Notes: generated by a model not told the origin, from the sequence alone. Numbered from the stretch's first letter, positions 28,323 to 40,142 are shown. The stretch is DNA of 64,000 nucleotides from Parendozoicomonas callyspongiae (GCF_023502345.1 NZ_JAMFLX010000005.1:1-64000); one strand, 5' to 3'. A program made the numbers and translations.

Positions 28323-29393
28323 TTAATTATCCTGCACACCTTCCAGCATACGACAGGTTACCAGTTCATGAATAACTGCCGTCGCATAGCACCCTTTATA
28401 GAGGAAAAACTTTATTTCAAGATCGTCGCCATGCCAGATCCACTCCATATTCTGAACAAGCGAAGTCAATGCACGACGCTCCTGATTTAATCCACGCTCA
28501 CAAAGCCCCTTGGCAAAGACTTCCCACTCACTGGCAATTCCCTGCTCGAGCTCGGCAACATGCTCCGTAGATGGCAGTTGCCCTTTACCCCAAAGCGGTC
28601 CGGTGACCAGCAGCTCACCCTCTTCAAAACGTTCAGCGACACTGTCATCACGTCGCTCCGGAAGAATAAGGGAAGCAGCCTGGGGAAATGTCAGAACATC
28701 GCCGTCAGTCATCTGTCGCCAGGTATCTGTACGAATTCTGTCTGCCAGCACATGGTTGAAAATCCAGGATCGTGCGGCCGAAAGAGCGAAACTGCGTTTC
28801 TCCCGCGCCAGCTTGATCTCTTTTTGAAACAGCTTACGTGCCAGTTCCAGGTTATGCCCCTGGTTACCAAACCGCTGATCACCAAAATAGTTGGGAACAC
28901 CATGATTCTGAATCTGCAGCAACAGAGCCTCTGCCTGTTCATGATCCCCCTCAAAGTTGCGCAACCGAATCACAAAATGGTTTCCTGTCAGGGCCCCAAT
29001 ACGCAGCTTTCGATCATGACGTCGTGCCGCCAACAGGCGTACACCTTCCAGTTCTGATAACTTCTCTTCCCAGAGTGACTTTTCACCCTCGGGTGGCAAA
29101 CCGGGAATACGCAGGCTGAACCACTGGGTTGTGACTGCATGGCGATCCTTGATGCCCGCGTAACTGACATCAGCAGCAGGGATATCTGCCATTTTGGCCA
29201 GCTGGCGAGCCAGCCAGTTAGTGTTTTGCCCGGTTTTCTCAATATGGAGAAATAGATGTTCCCCTTTACCTATCGGAGCAAAAGGGAGTTCCTCATTCAC
29301 CTGAAAATCTTCAGGGCAGGATTTAAACAGAGCAGATCCGGCACGTCCGCCATAAGCAAGCGGCCAGTCCAGAGACCATTGAGAACAAGACAT
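28323..29393 (-). CDS. truD: tRNA pseudouridine(13) synthase TruD
   Basis: 356 aa. The TruD motif GIKDRHAVTTQW has catalytic D83; EDFQVNEELPF and the NYFGDQRFG loop of the family follow. It makes pseudouridine 13 in tRNA-Glu. It begins 6 bases beyond the ftsB stop on the same strand; in Pseudomonas ispD and ispF usually separate these two genes. Confidence 0.95.
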   Translation of the reverse strand: MSCSQWSLDWPLAYGGRAGSALFKSCPEDFQVNEELPFAPIGKGEHLFLHIEKTGQNTNWLARQLAKMADIPAADVSYAGIKDRHAVTTQWFSLRIPGLPPEGEKSLWEEKLSELEGVRLLAARRHDRKLRIGALTGNHFVIRLRNFEGDHEQAEALLLQIQNHGVPNYFGDQRFGNQGHNLELARKLFQKEIKLAREKRSFALSAARSWIFNHVLADRIRTDTWRQMTDGDVLTFPQAASLILPERRDDSVAERFEEGELLVTGPLWGKGQLPSTEHVAELEQGIASEWEVFAKGLCERGLNQERRALTSLVQNMEWIWHGDDLEIKFFLYKGCYATAVIHELVTCRMLEGVQDN

Positions 29394-29399
29394 AAGAAC

Positions 29400-29690
29400 T
29401 CAGTCAGGCATATAGAAAAAGGTTTCGTCCTTGCGAATCATGCCCAGCTCCTGGCGGGCATACTCTTCCACAGCGGGTAAGCCATACAACCCTTCAGAGC
29501 GCCCCTGCTGCAACGCGATAACTTTTGCAGCCAGGGCATCATTACGGGCCTGAAGCGTGCGGTTATCCTGCACTCTTTCGGCAATCTGCTCGCGTACACT
29601 CTGGTGCTGGGCAAAACTGCCCTCTCCTATCCAGAGCCGGTACTGGAGCACCACCAGGAAAAACGAAAGAGTGATAACAATAGGTCGCAT
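29400..29690 (-). CDS. ftsB: Cell division protein FtsB
   Basis: 96 aa. A single N-terminal membrane helix (IVITLSFFLVVLQYRLWIG) is followed by a coiled coil (QIAERVQDNRTLQARNDALAAKVIALQQG) and the C-terminal motif EEYARQELGMIRKDETFF. It bridges FtsL and FtsQ in the divisome. eno, normally directly upstream, is missing; instead two hairpins separate it from kdsA. Confidence 0.94.
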   Translation of the reverse strand: MRPIVITLSFFLVVLQYRLWIGEGSFAQHQSVREQIAERVQDNRTLQARNDALAAKVIALQQGRSEGLYGLPAVEEYARQELGMIRKDETFFYMPD

Positions 29691-29751
29691 AGGTCAAAGC
29701 AAGACGAATCAAAACAGTCCGTACAGCCTGTACGAACATAACGAAATAAAC

Positions 29752-29781
29752 AAGGGGGAAGACCTCGCGATCTTCCCCCTT
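29752..29781 (-). terminator. Probable kdsA terminator
   Basis: An 11-bp stem AAGGGGGAAGA/TCTTCCCCCTT with 8-nt loop. On the minus strand it is followed by GTTTATTTCG, between kdsA and ftsB. Confidence 0.6.
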
Positions 29782-29786
29782 ATCCC

Positions 29787-29831
29787 AGGTTCTGTTGACG
29801 CAAGTGTGTACATTCAGCGCCAACAGAACCT
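29787..29831. repeat. Second hairpin in the kdsA-ftsB spacer
   Basis: GGTTCTGTTG (29788-29797) pairs with CAACAGAACC (29821-29830), extended by three inner pairs after one mismatch; loop about 15 nt. It lies immediately after the kdsA stop. The pair of stacked hairpins may protect the pyrG-kdsA transcript 3' end or reflect the site where eno was lost. Confidence 0.6.
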
Positions 29832-29849
29832 AACAAGACCATCGCACGA

Positions 29850-32332
<2,483 letters not shown>

Positions 32333-32519
32333 CTAAAACCCGTAATTTGACCGACGGAAGAACCGTCTGTGGGGAATGAGTAGAGTTAACTTAAGATGGG
32401 AGTGCAGGATACCAAAAACTGAACAATCAGACAACGAAAAGACTGCCACTAATCAATAAAAAGACTGCTTCTGTAAAAAAGCAAACCTTTTTTCATAACA
32501 AACAGGCAGAATGGATTGT

Positions 32520-34313
32520 TTAGTGTTCCGGATTAGTCTTGGTAAACACACCCGACCAGGCCAGCCGAGCCGTTCCCCGCAATTTCATAAACGCATCATT
32601 ATTCATGGCATATTGATAGGCATAATGACCGGCCAGACTCCCTACCAGAGACCCCGTCAAAGACGCTCCAGGAATGCGATTGATCAGAGGTATTGAACCC
32701 CCAATCCAGGAACCCGTCAAGCCAGAAACTCCGGCGACCAGTGATTCCGCCCCGGCACCAGCCACAACGGCAGGAGCATTCAAAAGCGTAAGGTTCCCCT
32801 GGCGGTAACTGTCATAAACATGATTCCCCACCCCTGCGACCGTCGCTGCCGCAAAAGCTGGCATAACCTGTTGCAGGTTATATACGGCTAATCCAGTGAC
32901 TGCATGGCGTGCAGAATCATGCCCTACCTCAGAGACCAGCTCATGCATCTCCTCATTACTGTAATTATGAGGTAGCTTTCCTGTTCCCCCGTAGCGGTTA
33001 TAAACATTGTTACCCGCGCTGAGAATTCCACCAAAAACTCCACTGACAGCAGCGGAACCAACGGAACCGGCAAGATATCGGGTCAATCGGGAGGCTCGCC
33101 CTACATATGAAATCTGCCCATCACCGAGCATTTTATTGAGAGAAGGATACTGGCCAGCCTCAAGATCAGCAGACAACTGGGTAAATGCCTGAACCTCTGT
33201 ATTCCCTTTCAAATCATCATAAACATTGCGGGGCAGCAAAATCTGTATTGCTTTTTTATCAGGAAGAGTACTGTCAGCATCCAGCAGCAACTTCCTGAGC
33301 GCAGCTATTGCTGTATCACTGCTCGATACATCCAGCTGAATATAGGATGAACTAAAAACCGAGCTGAATACCCTGCCATTGTAACCGCCATAGTTAAAGT
33401 CACGCCCTGCCGACTGACTCTTCCACCCCCAGGCCAGCTCACCACCATAACCGAGATACGGCACTTTACTTCCTATTATTCCATCGGTGGCAATATCCGT
33501 TATTACGTGTCCAAGATAACCCTTGACACCTTCCCCTCCCCGCTGCGGTAAATATTCAACAAGACCAACAATGTTCAAGCTTTTTGTCGTTTCACCCTCT
33601 TGCCAGTCAGCATCGGGTAAATAGATATCAGAATCCAGGACATTAACAACGGGCAGACCGGAATCAAAAACATGCACTTCAGCTAGAGGGGAAAGAACCG
33701 ACTCATCACGATATACGGTCATTTCAACGCAATCTCGCCTGGCATTAACCAGGGCAATACTGCGATCAGACACTGACAACAATACTTCAGGAGCATGGCT
33801 GGCCAGCGCTTTTAAAGCCTGTTCCAGCGCACTCATCAGACAGGCATCTTCCTTACCCTGAACCGCAGTAGGAAATTGAATATCCTCAAGTTGCCCATCC
33901 TCGCCAAATGCAACCCTGGCGCGCTGCATAATTAAGTGACCTGGGATTCCATTTAAATCGGCAAACTCAAGATCATCACTATCGGGCACAGGGTAATATT
34001 TCAGTATCCCTCCATTACCCATGGCGACAATTGAAGAGACTTTAGGTATTTGAACCGGAAAAGCATTAACCTCCAGTTCCAGACCCGACCCACTTTCTCC
34101 AGGGACAAGCTTTGCAATATGTATTATTGAATTCGTCTGCTTTTTTGCAGATTCACCCTTCTCATAACCAGTTTCATTTACCGGGTATCCAGCAGGTGAA
34201 TCAACTGCTGCAGAAACTTGTTGGTCAGCATAAGAGGAAGCAGCTGATAGCAAGGCTATTAAACAGATCAAGCCAAAACACGACAGGTGACTTAAACCAT
34301 ACTGCAATCTCAT
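32520..34313 (-). CDS. Large exported hypothetical protein
   Basis: 597 aa from the ATG at 34313 (an upstream GTG at 34334 is less likely). Not recognised. A signal peptide (SCFGLICLIALLSAASSYADQQ) leads into about 370 residues of soluble, acidic sequence with one Cys pair, then from about residue 405 a Gly/Ala-rich segment with repeated hydrophobic, glycine-zipper-like helices (LAGSVGSAAVSGVFGGIL, LVAGVSGLTGSWIGGSIPL, LTGSLVGSLAGHYAYQY). This suggests a periplasmic or outer-membrane protein that may insert its C-terminal part in a membrane. It sits between tilS and pyrG, a position that holds no extra gene in pseudomonads, so it is an insertion into conserved order. Confidence 0.7.
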   Translation of the reverse strand: MRLQYGLSHLSCFGLICLIALLSAASSYADQQVSAAVDSPAGYPVNETGYEKGESAKKQTNSIIHIAKLVPGESGSGLELEVNAFPVQIPKVSSIVAMGNGGILKYYPVPDSDDLEFADLNGIPGHLIMQRARVAFGEDGQLEDIQFPTAVQGKEDACLMSALEQALKALASHAPEVLLSVSDRSIALVNARRDCVEMTVYRDESVLSPLAEVHVFDSGLPVVNVLDSDIYLPDADWQEGETTKSLNIVGLVEYLPQRGGEGVKGYLGHVITDIATDGIIGSKVPYLGYGGELAWGWKSQSAGRDFNYGGYNGRVFSSVFSSSYIQLDVSSSDTAIAALRKLLLDADSTLPDKKAIQILLPRNVYDDLKGNTEVQAFTQLSADLEAGQYPSLNKMLGDGQISYVGRASRLTRYLAGSVGSAAVSGVFGGILSAGNNVYNRYGGTGKLPHNYSNEEMHELVSEVGHDSARHAVTGLAVYNLQQVMPAFAAATVAGVGNHVYDSYRQGNLTLLNAPAVVAGAGAESLVAGVSGLTGSWIGGSIPLINRIPGASLTGSLVGSLAGHYAYQYAMNNDAFMKLRGTARLAWSGVFTKTNPEH

Positions 34314-34476
34314 CAGATAATCTCTCTCGCCCACTCAAATCAAAATGCGGGCGAAGTGTAGTCACCACCGATTACAGCTGCCAAAAGAGGTTGTTAATAA
34401 CTGTTAATTTGCATTTCTCTTCGTAAATAAATCAAAGCCTAGAATGCCGGAGGAAATAACCATGCAGCAAAAAAGC

Positions 34477-35838
34477 CTAATTATCGAGAATCCACTGCAA
34501 ATCCAGACAGCTACTGCCTAAATCAGCCTGAAAACCTTCAGCAATCAAAAGCCCCGGAATCGCGATCATGATATCCCCCTCATGCAATACCGGCAGACGC
34601 CCTCGAATCCAGGCAGGTACATCAAGCTCATTTAACCATTTCTTGAGAGTTTTTCGCCCCTTTCGTCCCGACAACGCAAAAGGCTGCACCTGAATATCTG
34701 CACGCGGGGAACATGTAAAACTCACACCCGCTTTTATTCGAAATGAACCATTACTATTACCTTTAGCTGGTGATACTTGCACCACATCTCCATTCGATAG
34801 AGACAAAGACGGCTGCCCGGCAAACACTAAAGGTTCAAACCCTTTCTCAGACAAAGGTTTTTCAAAAGCCAGCAAAAAGCCGCAATGGCGCCTGACCAGC
34901 CCCCCCTCCCAGGCAAGGACAGGCTCAGCATCTTTACGAGCTGAAACCACCTCATCAAGGATCCGCTGAAGCATGGATTTTCCAGGGACAGCGACTCCTT
35001 GCCGAGACAGCCACGCCCTCAGGAGTAACTGCTGACGTGAATGAGATAAAGCCTGAAGAGCTGCTATATCCACAACCATCTGCTCACCAATAAAGGGAAA
35101 CGATCTGACCAAAGAGCAGGTTTCAAGATCTGATCGGGCAATATCACCCAGCAGCCCCTCAGTTTCAGAGCAGATATCAGTAAGGCGCGCCAGTGATGCC
35201 TTCATTCCTGGCCAGCGTTGACTTAAAAGCGGAACAATCTCATGACGCAGAAAGTTACGGTCATAGCGAGTGTCAGTATTTGAATCGTCTTCAATCCAGC
35301 TCAAGCCGTGATCATCTGCATACTCTTCGATATCCTTTCGCTCAAACTCAAGCAGAGGCCTGGCTAAATATCCCTGCCCCAAAGGCCTGGTCGCAGGAAT
35401 ACCTTTCAGGCCTGATATACCTGTACCACGCACCAGTCGATACAGCAGGGTTTCAACCTGGTCATCATGATGATGGGCCTGAAGGAGGAACTCATTGGCT
35501 TCCAGTTGCTTTTCAAAAAAGGAATACCTGGCTTCGCGGGCACTGTCTTCAACATTTCTTTCTGCACAGACTTTGGCATAGCCAACATCCAGGGGGATAT
35601 CCCAGTCACGACATACCGCTTCGATATGCTCCACCCAAGTGTCTGCCAGAGAACTTAAACCATGATGCAGATGAACGGCCCGTAAGCTGGCAATCATGCC
35701 CTGCTGCCTGAGTTGATGACACAGATGCAGTAATACTGTGGAGTCCAGGCCACCACTGAATCCAACCACAACCTGAGGATGGGAGCCAGGAACCAGATCC
35801 TGAAAACTTGCCAGAAAAGAATCGAGTGTTAATTTCAT
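34477..35838 (-). CDS. tilS: tRNA(Ile)-lysidine synthase TilS
   Basis: 453 aa from the ATG at 35838; a more upstream ATG at 35877 would lie inside the accA terminator. The N-type ATP pyrophosphatase loop GFSGGLDSTVLLHL and HHHDDQVETLL are intact, followed by the TilS substrate-binding domain and C-terminal domain (LSGRKGRKTLKKWLNE). It modifies the CAU anticodon of tRNA-Ile2 to read AUA. Downstream of accA, as usual. Confidence 0.95.
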   Translation of the reverse strand: MKLTLDSFLASFQDLVPGSHPQVVVGFSGGLDSTVLLHLCHQLRQQGMIASLRAVHLHHGLSSLADTWVEHIEAVCRDWDIPLDVGYAKVCAERNVEDSAREARYSFFEKQLEANEFLLQAHHHDDQVETLLYRLVRGTGISGLKGIPATRPLGQGYLARPLLEFERKDIEEYADDHGLSWIEDDSNTDTRYDRNFLRHEIVPLLSQRWPGMKASLARLTDICSETEGLLGDIARSDLETCSLVRSFPFIGEQMVVDIAALQALSHSRQQLLLRAWLSRQGVAVPGKSMLQRILDEVVSARKDAEPVLAWEGGLVRRHCGFLLAFEKPLSEKGFEPLVFAGQPSLSLSNGDVVQVSPAKGNSNGSFRIKAGVSFTCSPRADIQVQPFALSGRKGRKTLKKWLNELDVPAWIRGRLPVLHEGDIMIAIPGLLIAEGFQADLGSSCLDLQWILDN

Positions 35839-35851
35839 GGCATAAGGATAC

Positions 35852-35889
35852 AAAAAAGCCGGAACTATGTATTGCACAGTTCCGGCTTT
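35852..35889 (-). terminator. Rho-independent terminator of accA
   Basis: Perfect 12-bp stem AAAGCCGGAACT/AGTTCCGGCTTT (35855-35866 with 35878-35889), 11-nt loop, with six T at its minus-strand end. It stands between accA and tilS and helps fix the tilS start. Confidence 0.88.
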
Positions 35890-35919
35890 ACAGTCTCTGC
35901 AAGGAGAAGCTTTAAAGGA

Positions 35920-36870
35920 TTATTGAACCCCAAGCTTGCGCAGACGCTCGTAGCGGTTTTGAACCAGTTCAGCACCACTCAGGCCACGCAGTTTCGCCAG
36001 CTCTTCGGACAGAGCTTCCTTCATATTGGCGGCAGCATCTTCAGGGGAGCGATGAGCCCCACCCAGAGGCTCCTGGATAATGCGGTCAACCAGGCCCAGT
36101 TCCTTCAGGCGAGGGGCCGTTATACCCATAGCCTCGGCAGCGTCGGAAGCTTTCTCTGCAGTCTTCCATAGAATAGATGCACAGCCTTCCGGAGAAATCA
36201 CAGAGTAAGTGGAATGTTGCAGCATCATCAGGCTGTCACAGACACCAATAGCCAAAGCACCACCAGAACCACCTTCACCGATAACGGTGGAGATAATCGG
36301 AGTTTCCAGGCGGGACATTACAGCCAGGTTCCAGGCAATTGCTTCACTCTGGCCGCGCTTCTCGGCATCAATACCCGGATAAGCTCCAGGGGTATCAATG
36401 AAAGTCATAATAGGCACACGGAAACGTTCTGCCATTTCCATCAGACGGCAGGCCTTACGATAGCCTTCCGGACGGGGCATACCGAAGTTACGGCGTACTT
36501 TTTCCTGAACCTCACGACCTTTTTGGTGGCCGATCACCATAACCGGCTGACCGTCAAGCTCGGCCATACCACCCATAATGGCGTGATCATCAGAGAAGTG
36601 ACGATCACCATGAAATTCATCAAAATCGGTGAAAATTTCCCGAATATAGTCCAGCGTGTAAGGCCGACGCGGATGACGGGCCAGCTGGGCTACCTGCCAA
36701 GCAGAAAGGTTTTCAAAAATACTGGCGGTCAGTGTTTCGCACTTCTCTTTCAAGGTTGCGATTTCGCCAGTAATGTTCAGTTCATTGTCACTGCCAACCA
36801 GTCGCAGCTCATCGATCTTGGCTTCGAGTTCAGCGATGGGTTGTTCAAATTCAAGATAATTCGGATTCAT
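35920..36870 (-). CDS. accA: Acetyl-CoA carboxylase carboxyltransferase alpha subunit
   Basis: 316 aa from the ATG at 36870; an in-frame start at 36915 adds 15 residues. [15 protein letters not shown] at the N-terminus, the crotonase-fold core with [21 protein letters not shown], the oxyanion [12 protein letters not shown] and the C-terminal [13 protein letters not shown] are typical of proteobacterial AccA. With AccD it transfers carboxyl from biotin to acetyl-CoA, the first step in fatty acid synthesis. dnaE, the usual upstream neighbour, is not here. Confidence 0.96.
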   Translation of the reverse strand: MNPNYLEFEQPIAELEAKIDELRLVGSDNELNITGEIATLKEKCETLTASIFENLSAWQVAQLARHPRRPYTLDYIREIFTDFDEFHGDRHFSDDHAIMGGMAELDGQPVMVIGHQKGREVQEKVRRNFGMPRPEGYRKACRLMEMAERFRVPIMTFIDTPGAYPGIDAEKRGQSEAIAWNLAVMSRLETPIISTVIGEGGSGGALAIGVCDSLMMLQHSTYSVISPEGCASILWKTAEKASDAAEAMGITAPRLKELGLVDRIIQEPLGGAHRSPEDAAANMKEALSEELAKLRGLSGAELVQNRYERLRKLGVQ

Positions 36871-36981
36871 TTGTCCAGAGCGCTCAGAGGAGCCAGGTCG
36901 GTAAAATTCAACCACAAACCTTAAGGAATAGCCTTGGCAATGTCGAGAGAAAAGATGTAAGCCAGCTTTACATTCTTATAC

Positions 36982-37926
36982 TCACCTTAACACTCCCACT
37001 ATCCCCCCTATGCAATACCGACGAAGCTGGTCCAGTTTTTCCGTCCGGCGCCACATGAAAGACTCAGATGAATGCCCCTGCAGGTTGAGCGGCAATTCGC
37101 AGCGTGCCAGCGGTTTATTCCAGCTTTCGATATTACCCAGCCAGTTGCGATCCACCTTCATTAAGCCCATGGAAACGGTATCCAGAAGAGGCTTTAACAG
37201 CTGTTTACGTTCACGGTGATTCATATCAACAACTGGTTTGGAAGATGGAGCATAGCGCAGATTCTGCACAGTTTTTCCATCATAGATTTCCGGATCAGGC
37301 ACAAGCAGGTAATCGATATGATGTTTCTCCAGAAAATGAAACAGCATATCGTCACTGAAATATGGTCCGCTTCCAGGTAACCAGCTGCTGACCCACTTCC
37401 TGCTACTGCAGGACGGTAATGGATCTATGGCCTTTTCTGGACACGCCTGTTCGACGGCAGCAATCATATTGAAGTGCCATTTCAGGCTTAACTCGGGTGG
37501 TGCCAGCTTCAGCCCCGATTTTTTCAAATCATCGTATAGTTTTGCCGTACGGATATAGTCCGGGAGCAGCTCACCATTAGACTGGATATCCATAACTGGA
37601 ACAAGAAGCAGGGTTTTGTATTTCAGAATTGAGCGAAACTCATTGGCCTTACTACCATCAACAACCCAAATCTTGGGAACAGGCATATGCTTATGAGCCT
37701 GCTGCGGCACACTCTCAACTTGCTCAACAGATTCTACGGACAGCACGGGATCAGTTTGATCAGTCCACAATCCCCTTACCCAGGAGCAGCCCGACACAGA
37801 AGAAAACAGGAAACAGAGAAAAACCAGGCGAACAGTCTTACCAGGGTAAACGTCACCGCATACCCATTGCTTAATCAGGCAAAGTTGCGGGTAACAAAAC
37901 CACCTTCTAGTCTGAGAAGACACCAT
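36982..37926 (-). CDS. Putative lipoprotein of unknown function
   Basis: 314 aa from the ATG at 37926, which has GGAG 9 bases upstream. A hydrophobic stretch ends in lipobox SVSGC (LVFLCFLFSSVSGC), suggesting lipidation, but about 40 residues precede it, longer than normal; no internal start codon shortens it. The mature part is rich in Pro and basic residues, with KIWVVDGSK, LLLVPVMDIQSNGELLPDY and a HHIDYLLVPDPEIYDG segment. No family recognised. Divergent from the zinc-ribbon gene. Possibly an envelope protein. Confidence 0.65.
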   Translation of the reverse strand: MVSSQTRRWFCYPQLCLIKQWVCGDVYPGKTVRLVFLCFLFSSVSGCSWVRGLWTDQTDPVLSVESVEQVESVPQQAHKHMPVPKIWVVDGSKANEFRSILKYKTLLLVPVMDIQSNGELLPDYIRTAKLYDDLKKSGLKLAPPELSLKWHFNMIAAVEQACPEKAIDPLPSCSSRKWVSSWLPGSGPYFSDDMLFHFLEKHHIDYLLVPDPEIYDGKTVQNLRYAPSSKPVVDMNHRERKQLLKPLLDTVSMGLMKVDRNWLGNIESWNKPLARCELPLNLQGHSSESFMWRRTEKLDQLRRYCIGGIVGVLR

Positions 37927-38075
37927 TAATCTGAGCTCCAGCACAATGGAAGCTTCATATATCTGCTGCTGTTACCTTGCTAAAAAATAAGAACAGCTGC
38001 TTTTATATGGCAACAACCAGCCTTCTGGCTGGTTTACTGATAAATGAAATGACATCTCAGGGATTGAGCGTCATC

Positions 38076-38315
38076 ATGGATTTCCAACTGGCAACCTGCC
38101 CTTACTGTGGCAACCGTCACCCAAAACTGGTACACCGGCTCTTCGGCAACCGGGTTATCTGCACAAAATGTCATGCTGTCGGACCCGATAGAAAATCCGG
38201 TGACCTGGCACGCTATGACTGGAACCGTCAGTCACGTGAACTGGCTTTTGAAAAGAGCATCAAGAACCAGCAACTTCTTGCACATTTATCGCGGTTATCG
38301 CGGTTATCCCGCTAA
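38076..38315 (+). CDS. Small zinc-ribbon protein, Lar-like
   Basis: 79 aa from the ATG at 38076; the reading frame runs upstream to 37977 but those residues are hydrophobic and unconserved. CPYCG and CTKC form a zinc ribbon, followed by HAVGP and YDWNRQ, the pattern of the Lar (restriction alleviation) family and related phage zinc ribbons (C-P-F-C-G ... C ... C-G-A-x-G-P ... A-x-x-x-W-N-x-R). The C-terminus LSRLSRLSR is encoded by about three tandem 9-bp units at 38287-38313. Function uncertain. Confidence 0.6.
   Translation: MDFQLATCPYCGNRHPKLVHRLFGNRVICTKCHAVGPDRKSGDLARYDWNRQSRELAFEKSIKNQQLLAHLSRLSRLSR
38287..38313 (+). repeat. 9-bp tandem repeat at the end of the zinc-ribbon gene
   Basis: TTATCGCGG occurs twice followed by TTATCCCGC, encoding LSRLSRLSR before the stop. 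Copy number could change without frameshift. Confidence 0.8.
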
Positions 38316-38366
38316 CCCGATAAACCAGCTTCCGCTCAATAAGCCCTCAAAGATGAAGGCATATTA

Positions 38367-39209
38367 TTACTGAGCAACATTCAGCCCGCGCACGGTATTT
38401 TCCAGCTGTAACAGCCGACGATTGAGCTGCTGACGATGGACATCAAAAGCTTTGTCATTCTCAGCACTTTCCTTCAGACGTGCCTCAATATTTTTGGTCA
38501 GCCGCTGGTTATCTGCAACAGTATTGCTGAGACTGGTTTCAAGCATTCTCATTTTTACGGAAAGACTGTCCAGCTGCTCCTGGCTGATAGCCGAACCGGC
38601 AGTAATCTGGGCATTAATTCCCCTGACTTCTTTCTTCAGGGCCGCAAGACTATTCTGGGCTGTATCCAGCTCTTTGCCCGTTGTAGATAGCTGCTTTGTA
38701 AGCGATGAGATCTGTCCTTCTGCCTTGTCGATATTGCTGACAGATGACTTGGCACTTTTCTCGACCGCATCCAGACGTTTGCCCTGAGCCGCTATATTCT
38801 GGCGGTTGCGCTTATTGGACAGATCCCAAAGCTTGCGAATCTCAAAATTAATCGCCTTGAGTTCATCCTTAACCTTGCTGTCACTCTTGCTGAGGTTTTC
38901 ATCGGTTTTGGAAACACTGCCCGACACCTCAACCAGACGGGAGGTGGTTTCTTCCAGCTGCCTTCGTGCCAGGTTCAAATCATCCTGAACGGCTTTGAGT
39001 TGCAGGTAACCACCACCAGCAAGCGCCAAGAGGGCAACAGAGAGAATCACTGCAGCCATGGGAAAACGACTGCCAGCCTGACTTTCGGTTTTGGCAGTTA
39101 CCTTTTTTGCTGACTTGCGACTCCTGTCCGCAGCCCTGTCGGGCAGATCATCCGGAGACAGGGAAATGCTGGGCAGCTTGTCTAGATCATCCTGGGATCG
39201 CGAATTCAT
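38367..39209 (-). CDS. Inner-membrane anchored coiled-coil protein
   Basis: 280 aa. A cytoplasmic basic N-terminus (about 48 residues, KSAKKVTAKTES) is followed by one membrane helix (FPMAAVILSVALLALAGGGY) and about 200 residues of heptad-patterned Leu/Ile/Glu/Lys/Gln, a long periplasmic coiled coil ending in QLNRRLLQLENTVRGLNVAQ. No enzymatic motif. Similar proteins in pseudomonads are annotated as hypothetical. It is convergent with the zinc-ribbon gene and divergent from sodB. Confidence 0.75.
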   Translation of the reverse strand: MNSRSQDDLDKLPSISLSPDDLPDRAADRSRKSAKKVTAKTESQAGSRFPMAAVILSVALLALAGGGYLQLKAVQDDLNLARRQLEETTSRLVEVSGSVSKTDENLSKSDSKVKDELKAINFEIRKLWDLSNKRNRQNIAAQGKRLDAVEKSAKSSVSNIDKAEGQISSLTKQLSTTGKELDTAQNSLAALKKEVRGINAQITAGSAISQEQLDSLSVKMRMLETSLSNTVADNQRLTKNIEARLKESAENDKAFDVHRQQLNRRLLQLENTVRGLNVAQ

Positions 39210-39427
39210 AGGTCCGGTAAATTACAAGTACAATCTTGCGTATGATAGAGGAAAGCCATGATCACCCCAACAGGCAATCCTTTAAACCTGATCTGACTAT
39301 GATTCAGAACAAGCGTTCTCACACTTAATAGAGATTAGCTATCAGGATGATGCAAAAATACTTGCCGATTTCACCCCCAAAACCACGAACAAACCCCTAT
39401 CCGGGATAGCAAACCCCGCAACCATAG

Positions 39428-39436
39428 TGCTATTAT
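39428..39436 (+). promoter_or_regulatory. Extended -10 promoter candidate for sodB
   Basis: TGCTATTAT fits an extended -10 element (TGn plus TATTAT), 74 bases before the sodB ATG. No good -35 hexamer lies at the expected distance, which extended -10 promoters tolerate. Confidence 0.4.
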
Positions 39437-39454
39437 CGCCTCACCAAATCCGAC

Positions 39455-39485
39455 AGCGCCGAGGCTTCGTCAGCCTCCGCTTTTT
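39455..39485 (+). promoter_or_regulatory. Terminator-like hairpin in the sodB leader
   Basis: AGCG and GAGGCT (39455-39466, with a CC bulge) pair with AGCCTC and CGCT (39472-39481), loop TCGTC, followed by TTTTTC. It lies between the promoter candidate and the ribosome site, so it could attenuate sodB or end a short leader RNA. Confidence 0.5.
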
Positions 39486-39509
39486 CAATTTTGAATGGAG
39501 ATCATCAAA

Positions 39510-40088
39510 ATGGCTTTTGAATTGCCTGCCCTGCCTTATGAGCGTGATGCACTGGAACCACACATCTCCAAGGAAACTCTGGATTATCACTATGGCAAGC
39601 ACCACAACACCTATGTTGTGAAGCTGAACGGTCTGGTGGGTGGCACCGACCTGGAAAGCAAATCCCTGGAAGAGATTATCAAGTCTTCTGAAGGTGGCGT
39701 TTTCAACAACGCAGCCCAGATCTGGAACCACACTTTCTACTGGAATGGCCTGAGGCCTAACGGTGGCGGCAAGCCTTCCGGCGCTCTGGCTGCAGCTATC
39801 GACAAGGCTTTCGGTTCTTTCGAAGACTTTGTTGCCAAGTTTGATGAGATGGCCGTTAACAACTTCGGCTCCAGCTGGACCTGGCTGGTCAAGAACCCTG
39901 ATGGCTCTGTAGAAATTGTTAACACCAGCAATGCAGCGACTCCGCTGACTACTGATCAGAAGCCTCTGCTGACCTGCGATCTGTGGGAGCACGCTTACTA
40001 CATCGATTACCGCAATGTACGCCCGGATTACCTGAAAGCTTTCTGGAATCTAGTGAACTGGGAATTTGCTGAAGCGAATTACGCTTAA
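39510..40088 (+). CDS. sodB: Iron superoxide dismutase
   Basis: 192 aa from the ATG at 39510, with GGAG 9-10 bases upstream; the ATG at 39495 overlaps that site. Metal ligands are H27, the His of NHTFYW, and Asp and His of [28 protein letters not shown] with Gln in that position is the Fe-type signature. It removes superoxide in the cytoplasm. Strong terminator downstream. Confidence 0.96.
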   Translation: MAFELPALPYERDALEPHISKETLDYHYGKHHNTYVVKLNGLVGGTDLESKSLEEIIKSSEGGVFNNAAQIWNHTFYWNGLRPNGGGKPSGALAAAIDKAFGSFEDFVAKFDEMAVNNFGSSWTWLVKNPDGSVEIVNTSNAATPLTTDQKPLLTCDLWEHAYYIDYRNVRPDYLKAFWNLVNWEFAEANYA

Positions 40089-40100
40089 TTTTTCCCTTCA

Positions 40101-40142
40101 AAAAAGAGCTGGCAGGGCAATCCCCCTACCAGCTCTTTTTTT
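40101..40142. terminator. Bidirectional terminator between sodB and the GltB-like gene
   Basis: A stem of about 15 bp (AAAAAGAGCTGG...CCAGCTCTTTTT with one C-A mismatch) and T run at 40136-40142. The complementary A run serves the convergent gene. Confidence 0.88.

Larger units (their letters stand above)
39210..39509. other. Intergenic region upstream of sodB
   Basis: 300 bases between divergent genes. No coding region. The left half has nothing recognised; the right half holds the sodB promoter candidate and leader hairpin. Confidence 0.7.

Noticed and set aside
38107-38373. 88-codon frame overlapping the zinc-ribbon gene
   Set aside because: The other frame carries the Cys pairs and family pattern; this one has none.
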